NCBI GenBank assembly: GCA_934395135.1
Contig: CAKRRK010000016.1
Span: 1 to 30,480 of the forward strand
From: an uncultured Eubacteriales bacterium
Lineage (GTDB): Bacteria > Bacillota > Clostridia > Oscillospirales > Butyricicoccaceae
Reading direction: 5' to 3'
DNA: 30,480 bases
Below, in pieces: positions 21,453 through 27,691 of the stretch. Position 1 is the stretch's first letter. The number at the start of each line of letters is the position of its first letter. The notes below the pieces were generated by a model, which was given only the letters and a program-made list of their open reading frames with translations, had not been told where the DNA came from and searched no databases. Made by a program: the position numbers and the translations under genes.

Positions 21453-23165
21453 ATGACGAACAAGCAACTGAAAAATTTAAAGGACACTCTTTGGGCAACG
21501 GCAGATCAGCTCCGGGCAAACTCCGGATTAAAGTCCTCTGAATATGCAGAGCCTATTCTGGGCCTGATTTTTCTGCGGTTTGCTGAGTGTAAATATGCCA
21601 AATATGAAGCAGAAATCAAAGCCGAATACGAGAAGACCAAGGGTACCCGCATTGAGCGGCCCATCCACGAGATTGCCATTGAGAAATGCGGCTTCTATCT
21701 GCCTGACGAAGCAAAATATGAGTGGCTTCTCACACGACCTGAAAGCGAGGACTTAGCCAAGCTGGTCAAGGAGGCAATGGTTGCCCTTGAAACCTATACA
21801 GCCGAGCTGGAAGATACTCTGCCGAAAGACATTTATTACAGCGTCAACAGTCAGGATGATCCACTGGTTCTGGCCAAGCTGCTGAAAGCGTTTCAGGATA
21901 TTCCTACTGATGTAGGACTGGACATCTTCGGTGAGATCTATGAATATTTCCTTGGCGAATTTGCGCTGGCTGAAGGCCAGGGCGGCGGTGAGTTCTTCAC
22001 GCCGTCCACGGTTGTTCGGTATATGGTTGAGGTGTTGGCGCCGACCGAGGGCAAGATTCTTGACCCAGCGTGTGGTAGCGGCGGCATGTTTGTTCAGACT
22101 GCGCATTATATTGAACGCCACAAGGCAGCGGGTAAACCTATGAATCTGCGCGCATACGGCGTTGAAAAGACCGGTGCAACGGTCAAACTGGCGAAGATGA
22201 ACCTTGTTCTGAATAACGTGCGCGGCAGCATTACCCACGCTAATTCCTATTACCGCGACCCGTATGACAGTTTCGGCGCATTTGACTATGTAATGGCCAA
22301 TCCGCCATTCAATGTCGATGATGTGGAACTGGATCAAGTCAAAGGGCAGCCTCGCTTCAATACATATGGCGTACCACAGAATAAGACCAAGAACAAAAAG
22401 AAGGACGCCAAAGAGACCGTTCCCAATGCGAACTACCTGTGGATCAATCAGTTTGCAACAGCGCTAAACGAGCATGGCCGTGCAGCCTTGGTTATGGCAA
22501 ACTCTGCTTCCGATGCGGGCAACAGCGAAAAAGACATCCGCATTAAACTGATTGAAAGCGGCGTCATCAGCCAGATGGTCACATTGCCCTCCAATATGTT
22601 CACCAGTGTCACACTTCCTGCGACCCTGTGGTTTTTCGACAATGCCAAAAAGAAAAAGGACGAGATTCTGTTTATCGACGCCCGCAATATCTTTACCCAG
22701 ATCGACAGAGCACATCGCAAATTCTCTGAGGAGCAGATCCGAAATCTGGGTATTATCACCCGGCTGTATGAAGGTAATACGCAGGCATTCTCTGATCTTC
22801 TTGCCGAGTATCAAGACAAGCTGGCCGCCGCGCCAGAGATTTCCGAGGATGAAGATATTCAGCCTAAGAGCTACTGGCAGGAGCAGATCGACTGGCTGAC
22901 AGAGCGGTTCCCGGAGGGAAAATATCGGGATGTCGTTGGGCTGTGTAAGGCGGCCCAAATTGAAGGTGAGGACGGCATCAAGGATCAGGACTACTCCCTG
23001 AATCCTGGTCGCTATGTGGGCGTTGTCATCGAAGATGATGGAATGACCGCAGAGGAGTTCAAGGCGAAAATGCTTTCTTTGAATGATGAGCTGACGCAAC
23101 TAAATACCGAGGCGCGAGGGATTGAAAAGATAATTGCGCAGAACCTCAAGGAGCTATTCGAATAA
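21453..23165 (+). CDS. hsdM: Type I restriction-modification DNA methyltransferase subunit
   Basis: This 570-residue adenine N6-methyltransferase subunit has an N-terminal helical domain (about 5-150, with SSEYAEPILGLIFLRF). The SAM-binding motif I is DPACGSGG (204-211) and the catalytic motif IV is NPPF (283-286). Together with HsdS it methylates the recognition sequence and protects the host; with HsdR added it restricts unmodified DNA. The C-terminal coiled coil (about 530-570) probably contacts HsdS. The start has a modest GGGTGA. The stop is followed after 2 bases by the membrane protein gene. Confidence 0.97.
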   Translation: MTNKQLKNLKDTLWATADQLRANSGLKSSEYAEPILGLIFLRFAECKYAKYEAEIKAEYEKTKGTRIERPIHEIAIEKCGFYLPDEAKYEWLLTRPESEDLAKLVKEAMVALETYTAELEDTLPKDIYYSVNSQDDPLVLAKLLKAFQDIPTDVGLDIFGEIYEYFLGEFALAEGQGGGEFFTPSTVVRYMVEVLAPTEGKILDPACGSGGMFVQTAHYIERHKAAGKPMNLRAYGVEKTGATVKLAKMNLVLNNVRGSITHANSYYRDPYDSFGAFDYVMANPPFNVDDVELDQVKGQPRFNTYGVPQNKTKNKKKDAKETVPNANYLWINQFATALNEHGRAALVMANSASDAGNSEKDIRIKLIESGVISQMVTLPSNMFTSVTLPATLWFFDNAKKKKDEILFIDARNIFTQIDRAHRKFSEEQIRNLGIITRLYEGNTQAFSDLLAEYQDKLAAAPEISEDEDIQPKSYWQEQIDWLTERFPEGKYRDVVGLCKAAQIEGEDGIKDQDYSLNPGRYVGVVIEDDGMTAEEFKAKMLSLNDELTQLNTEARGIEKIIAQNLKELFE

Positions 23166-23167
23166 TC

Positions 23168-24052
23168 ATGTTTGAAGTTTTTTCAACCCGAGAAGTTGCG
23201 ACCATAGTTTGGTTTGCAGCGTTAATCCTTTATGTAACTATACGCTCTAATGGCAAAATGCCGTTCCGGGATTTTCTGAAGGCTTTGTGCAACAAGTTGT
23301 TTATCATCCCGGTGCTGTGCCTTCTTGCATATGCAGCGCTGCTTGTGTACGGGTTGAGCCAATTCCAGTTTTGGAATTGGATACTAATTAAAGATGTAGT
23401 CATCTGGGTGCTCTTTGTTGCCACGCCGATATGCTTTAAGCTGGCAACCAAAAGAACCAAAGATTTTCCGTTTCGGAAGATAGTTGCAGATAATCTTACG
23501 GGATCTGCTATCCTTGAATTCTTTATTGGTGCATTCACGTTCTCCTTCTGGACGGAAATCTTTGTTGTCCCGGCGTTCTCTTTTCTTGTGATTCTCCAAA
23601 ATCATGACAAAGATAATCCTAAATATCAATCTCTCCAGAAATTTTTGAATGGTATTTCTGTCATTATCGGATTTGCTTTGCTGTATTTCACGATAGATGT
23701 GGCAATCAATGTGATTTCACAAGATGGTATTGTGGATACAATGGTTTCTTTCTGTGTACCAATTATTTTCTCCATAGCTTATTTGCCAATCATTTATTTT
23801 ATTGCGGTCAAAGCGTTATACCATGATTTGTTCGTTTTGATTCTCATTAGAAACAAAGATGGAGAAAAGGTTCTCTCGCGGAAAAAGAAAAAGGTATTTC
23901 ATGCTTGTGGCCTCTCTTATCAGAGGATTCAGGAGTTTAGGCAAGCATATACCCATAATTATATTGGCAAGATTTGTTTTGGAAACGATGATGCTTCATT
24001 TTTCGATTTCGTCGATGCATTCAGAAAAGGAGGCGGTTTTACAAGTGAATGA
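23168..24052 (+). CDS. Multi-pass membrane protein inside the type I operon
   Basis: This 294-residue protein belongs to no family I recognise. Six to seven hydrophobic helices are visible: about 10-26, 44-64, 72-92, 113-143 (one long or two), 162-184, 194-216 and 219-228. The final 65 residues are polar and probably cytoplasmic, with KKKKVFHACGLSYQRIQEFRQ. It begins 2 bases after hsdM. Its stop overlaps the hsdS GTG region by 8 bases, and its last codons contain the hsdS ribosome binding site, so hsdS translation depends on reading this gene. Standard type I systems contain no membrane protein. It may be an abortive-infection effector, an entry-linked sensor or a passenger. Confidence 0.85.
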   Translation: MFEVFSTREVATIVWFAALILYVTIRSNGKMPFRDFLKALCNKLFIIPVLCLLAYAALLVYGLSQFQFWNWILIKDVVIWVLFVATPICFKLATKRTKDFPFRKIVADNLTGSAILEFFIGAFTFSFWTEIFVVPAFSFLVILQNHDKDNPKYQSLQKFLNGISVIIGFALLYFTIDVAINVISQDGIVDTMVSFCVPIIFSIAYLPIIYFIAVKALYHDLFVLILIRNKDGEKVLSRKKKKVFHACGLSYQRIQEFRQAYTHNYIGKICFGNDDASFFDFVDAFRKGGGFTSE

Positions 24053-25196
24053 ATGGAATATCCAACGATTGGAAGATGTCATTGATGTAAATCCCGCAGT
24101 AAAGTTGAAAAAGGGTGAACCATACCCTTTTATTGATATTGATAAGGTCTCCCCTGTTCTGCGCTCCGTTACCAATGAAGAAACCAAAGTTTATGATGGA
24201 CAGAGCAGTAGTAAGTTTTGTGATGGGGATACTGTGTTTTCCCGGATTACCCCCTGCCTTGAAAATAGAAAAATTGCGAAAGTGTCTATTGATGGACAAG
24301 CTGCCTTTGGTTCAACCGAATTCTATGTATTTCGTGCTAAAAAAGGATTATCTGATCCTAACTTTGTTTATTACCTAACATCAAGTGATGCTGTTGTTTT
24401 ACCTGCAATCAACAGCATGACAGGCGCAAGCGGCAGACAGCGTGCGGACAAGCGTTTTATCCAACGGCTGAAATTGAATCTCCCCGATCTTCCAACACAG
24501 GAACGCATTGCTGATATTCTTTCTGCCTATGATGATCTGATTGAGAACAACAATAAGCGGATTGCGCTGTTGGAAAAGGCGGCGCAGGAGCTTTACAAGG
24601 AGTGGTTTGTCCGCTTCCGTTTCCCCGGTCACGAAAGTGTGAGGGTTGAAAATGGTTTACCGCAAGGATGGAGATACGGTAAATTCAAAGACGAACTAAA
24701 TTACAATACCGGTAAATTGGATTCCAATGCTGCCGTTTCTGACGGTGAATATAGCTTCTATACTTGTGCCAAAACAATCTATAAAACGAATACATACTGT
24801 TTTGATGGAGAATGCGTATTGTTGGGGGGCAATAATGCAACAGGGGATTTTTCCTTGTTCTATGCCAATGAGAAACTTGATGCCTACCAGCGTACATATA
24901 TCGTAACCCCCAAGAATTCCTTGCTTTCGTGCACCTATGTATATTTTGTCCTAAAAGACTACTTACTTCACTTCAAAACTGCCAGCATCGGAGCAACAAC
25001 AAAGTTTCTTACCAAAGGGATGCTGGATAAAGCCAAAATAGTAGTGCCTGATGAGCGGACAATTCTTCGATATAACGGAATCACCAAGAGTATATTTGAG
25101 CAAATCATTTTATTGAAAGAAAAAAATGAAAAGCTTTTAGCACAGCGTGACATACTTCTGCCTCGCCTTATGAGCGGAAAACTGGAGGTAAAATAA
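24045..25196 (+). CDS. hsdS: Type I restriction specificity subunit
   Basis: This 383-residue DNA-recognition subunit has two target-recognition domains, about 5-150 and 205-340. A conserved coiled-coil spacer separates them (about 150-195, LPTQERIADILSAYDDLIENNNKRIALLEKAAQELY). A second conserved helix lies at the C-terminus (LLKEKNEKLLAQRDILLPRLMSGKLEV). This two-repeat layout recognises a split sequence. The first coiled segment matches HsdS spacers that set the gap between half-sites. The start is GTG 24045 with GGAGG 11 bases upstream; the frame continues further up inside the membrane protein gene, but that part is not HsdS-like. No recombinase or second hsdS for phase variation is seen in the window. 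Confidence 0.94.
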   Translation: MNEWNIQRLEDVIDVNPAVKLKKGEPYPFIDIDKVSPVLRSVTNEETKVYDGQSSSKFCDGDTVFSRITPCLENRKIAKVSIDGQAAFGSTEFYVFRAKKGLSDPNFVYYLTSSDAVVLPAINSMTGASGRQRADKRFIQRLKLNLPDLPTQERIADILSAYDDLIENNNKRIALLEKAAQELYKEWFVRFRFPGHESVRVENGLPQGWRYGKFKDELNYNTGKLDSNAAVSDGEYSFYTCAKTIYKTNTYCFDGECVLLGGNNATGDFSLFYANEKLDAYQRTYIVTPKNSLLSCTYVYFVLKDYLLHFKTASIGATTKFLTKGMLDKAKIVVPDERTILRYNGITKSIFEQIILLKEKNEKLLAQRDILLPRLMSGKLEVK

Positions 25197-25220
25197 GATC
25201 AACATACCGGAGGTGGCATT

Positions 25221-25421
25221 ATGTTGTTTGAAGAAAAAGAAGCAAATCTGTTAGAAAATTTCCGGATGACATCTCCGCAGGATATTTTTCTTATAAGTGA
25301 AGATGAAGAAACCCTTCAAGCATTTAATTCGATTTATGACGATTCACTATGGGAAGAGTGGATAGATGCTTCATCTAAGGATGCACCCCCTCCGGATTTT
25401 ATAATGATACGCAGCATTTAA
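25221..25421 (+). CDS. Unknown acidic protein, N-terminal part of a frameshifted gene
   Basis: This 66-residue frame has GGAGGTG before its ATG and a strongly acidic, structured start (DIFLISEDEETLQAFNSIYDD). Near its end it reads KDAPPPDF and then stops six codons later. At the TTTT run 25397-25400, a -1 step (or one added T) joins it to YNDTQHLILEV and the following frame without a break, giving about 258 residues. I therefore regard this as the first 60 residues of a larger protein. No family is recognised. It lies 24 bases after hsdS and belongs to the operon. Confidence 0.65.
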   Translation: MLFEEKEANLLENFRMTSPQDIFLISEDEETLQAFNSIYDDSLWEEWIDASSKDAPPPDFIMIRSI

Positions 25422-25432
25422 TACTGGAAGTT

Positions 25433-25996
25433 ATGCGGATTGATGATCATGGCTTCAAAAAGAAGGGCAAGGTAAGAAATCCAAACTATGAGCGACAGCA
25501 CAAATTAGAGCAAGAACTGCGTGATTTAGGTGTTATAGACGCCTATTCGAGTCTGCAGCATATTGTAATTAACGCAGTAACGGATTTGCCGACCGTGGAA
25601 GATCATAATTACATTTACTATAGAGATAATTTTATCCGGACAATCGAACACCATAAAAAGAGAATCCCTCTATATCGCCAAAACCATCCCGGTTGTAAAT
25701 TGATTTTCTTTATTTATGACGAGTCGTCAGCGTATTTTGAGGCAGAGCGCGAAACGAATGAATTTTCAGATACCGGAGAAATCGGTGCTCTTTATGCGTG
25801 GTGCTTTGACAAAGCTTTTCTGGATATCTTTATTGGTTCAGATATTGATTATATGGTGTGGTTTACCCCATACAAACATTTTCAACACATCGAGCCACCA
25901 GTAAATCTTCCGCGGGTTTGTGTTTATCGGTGCAGTGACACACCACCAGACGCGATAGAGTATAAGCCAACGCATATGGTTAGCTCTGAAGAGTAA
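25433..25996 (+). CDS. Unknown protein, C-terminal part of a frameshifted gene
   Basis: This 187-residue frame begins at ATG 25433, but only GGAAG two bases away precedes it, so it is badly placed for its own start. Reading upstream in frame gives GFYNDTQHLILEV, which continues naturally from the preceding gene. The body alternates basic and aromatic segments: RIDDHGFKKKGKVRNPNYERQ, LQHIVINAVTDLP, KLIFFIYDESSAYFE and DYMVWFTPYKHF. There is no membrane segment. The strand-rich layout with scattered Asp/Glu/Lys could fit a nuclease fold, but I see no definite catalytic set. It lies 53 bases before the kinase gene. Confidence 0.7.
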   Translation: MRIDDHGFKKKGKVRNPNYERQHKLEQELRDLGVIDAYSSLQHIVINAVTDLPTVEDHNYIYYRDNFIRTIEHHKKRIPLYRQNHPGCKLIFFIYDESSAYFEAERETNEFSDTGEIGALYAWCFDKAFLDIFIGSDIDYMVWFTPYKHFQHIEPPVNLPRVCVYRCSDTPPDAIEYKPTHMVSSEE

Positions 25997-26049
25997 TTAC
26001 TTGGGAACAGCCCAATAATCGCCTGAACGGCCTACAATGAGGTGTTGTT

Positions 26050-27666
26050 ATGGCACAAGAAAAAGTGGATTTATTGACATTACTTAATAAAACCTCCAAA
26101 ATCGAAACTCTTTTAACAACAGCGAGTGGAACCGGTATTCCCTGGCAGAAAACGGTGCTGAGAACGATAAACGATAAACCTGAGTTTGTCTTATGGAAAG
26201 CGCAGCTTAAATATCAATTGCAAGCAGCACCGCAGGATCAGCTTATTCAGGATACTATTGCAATCCTTGATAATGGTTTCAAAAACGGTTTTACGGATGA
26301 GAGTGATTTTCGCGAGTTAAAAGCAAAGCTGAATTTGATTGCAGAACACGTAGGCAGATATGGAGCGGAATTATCTGATATTCGTCCTATGGAGAAAAAG
26401 CAGTCTATGAAAAAAGGTGCAACCGTTAAAACGGCATTTGATGAGTATACACTAATTAAGCAGGTTGGCTCTGGAGGAAATGGCCGTGTATTTTCTGCAT
26501 CCAATACTTCCGGAGAAAAAGTTGCAATTAAGTTCGTGGAGCGGAGTATTTCAAAGGAAAAGTTAAAGCGGTTTAAAAATGAGATATATTTTTGTGAACA
26601 ACATCCCCACAAGAGTATTGTTCGGATATTGGACCGCGGGTATGCCCTCCTGGATGAGACGGACTATGTTTTTTACATAATGCCTCTGTATAGCGAAACA
26701 CTCCGCAAGCGAATGAAAAGAGGAATCGCTCCCGAAGAAGCAACGACTATTTTCGTTGGTATTATCAAAGGATTGAAATATGCACATAGTTTAGGGGCAA
26801 TTCACAGGGATATTAAGCCCGAGAACATCATGTTCGATGGAGATAGCAACGACCCCATCCTCTGTGATTTTGGCATTGCACATTTTGCCGAAGAAGATTT
26901 GATCACAGCGGTCGAAACGCAACTCAAAGAGCGAATGGCAAACTTTCAGTATGCAGCACCGGAACAGAGAGCTAAGGGTAAAACAGTAACGGCCCAAGCA
27001 GATATTTATTCTGCTGCACTGGTTTTGAATGAAATGTTTACAGGTGAAATTCCTCAAGCTGCAGATTACAAGACGATTGGATCAATTGCTCCAGAGTACC
27101 GATTTTTGGATGATGTCTTTGTTCTACTGTATAAACAAAACCCGAACGATAGATTATTCCCGGAAGATAAAATTCTGACCGAGCTGAAGGTTCGGGCTGA
27201 AAGGGCTAAAAATGAACAAGAGATTATACGCCTAAGAGCGGTTGTGATTGATGAGGCAGCCCCAGAGGAGTTCGAAGCTTCAGTTATCAATAAAGAGTAT
27301 AAAGATGATTCTTTGTTTTTTATTCTTGACCATGAAGTGCCTCATGAGTGGTTTCAGATACTTTCAAATGGCCGCTTTGGAAATCATAATGAAGTTGTGG
27401 GGTACGGACCTGAGCGTCTCTCTTTGGACGGGAAAAGTATTCTGTGTATGGCTATGCATAGAGGTGCCAATGTTGATACCATTACACTTACAGTGCGCAA
27501 TGTCATAGATTGGGTGAAAAAAACAAATATAGCTTATAGTTCCTACATCAAACAAGTAGCACAAGAAAAACAGCGGCAAAAAGAAGAACAGCGAAAAACT
27601 GAAATTGAACGGTTAGAACGCGAAAACAACATCCAAGAAATTTTGGCACAACTGGAAGAAATCTAA
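26050..27666 (+). CDS. Hanks-type serine/threonine protein kinase in the type I operon
   Basis: This 538-residue protein has a central eukaryotic-like kinase domain (about 132-385). The glycine loop is VGSGGNGRV (139-147), the ATP-binding Lys is K161 (VAIK), the catalytic loop is HRDIKPEN (252-259), followed by DFG (273-275) and the APE motif (303-305). All key residues are intact, so it should be active. Before it lies a 125-residue helical domain of unknown type. After it lies a 130-residue C-terminal region, with a strand-rich part (410-490) and a charged coiled coil (500-538). There is no membrane helix or PASTA repeat, unlike the housekeeping PrkC. GAGGTG precedes the ATG. It sits between the frameshifted gene and hsdR. 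Confidence 0.95.
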   Translation: MAQEKVDLLTLLNKTSKIETLLTTASGTGIPWQKTVLRTINDKPEFVLWKAQLKYQLQAAPQDQLIQDTIAILDNGFKNGFTDESDFRELKAKLNLIAEHVGRYGAELSDIRPMEKKQSMKKGATVKTAFDEYTLIKQVGSGGNGRVFSASNTSGEKVAIKFVERSISKEKLKRFKNEIYFCEQHPHKSIVRILDRGYALLDETDYVFYIMPLYSETLRKRMKRGIAPEEATTIFVGIIKGLKYAHSLGAIHRDIKPENIMFDGDSNDPILCDFGIAHFAEEDLITAVETQLKERMANFQYAAPEQRAKGKTVTAQADIYSAALVLNEMFTGEIPQAADYKTIGSIAPEYRFLDDVFVLLYKQNPNDRLFPEDKILTELKVRAERAKNEQEIIRLRAVVIDEAAPEEFEASVINKEYKDDSLFFILDHEVPHEWFQILSNGRFGNHNEVVGYGPERLSLDGKSILCMAMHRGANVDTITLTVRNVIDWVKKTNIAYSSYIKQVAQEKQRQKEEQRKTEIERLERENNIQEILAQLEEI

Positions 27667-27691
27667 ATCGCTATTTTGGGGAGGTGCTCCT

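Noticed and set aside
23859..24044. Longer N-terminus of hsdS starting inside the membrane gene
   Set aside because: The extra 62 residues do not resemble HsdS, and the GGAGG site supports the GTG at 24045.
26001..26015. Hairpin TTGGG/CCCAA between the unknown gene and the kinase
   Set aside because: A five-base stem without a T-run is too weak to be a terminator, so the operon is read as continuous.
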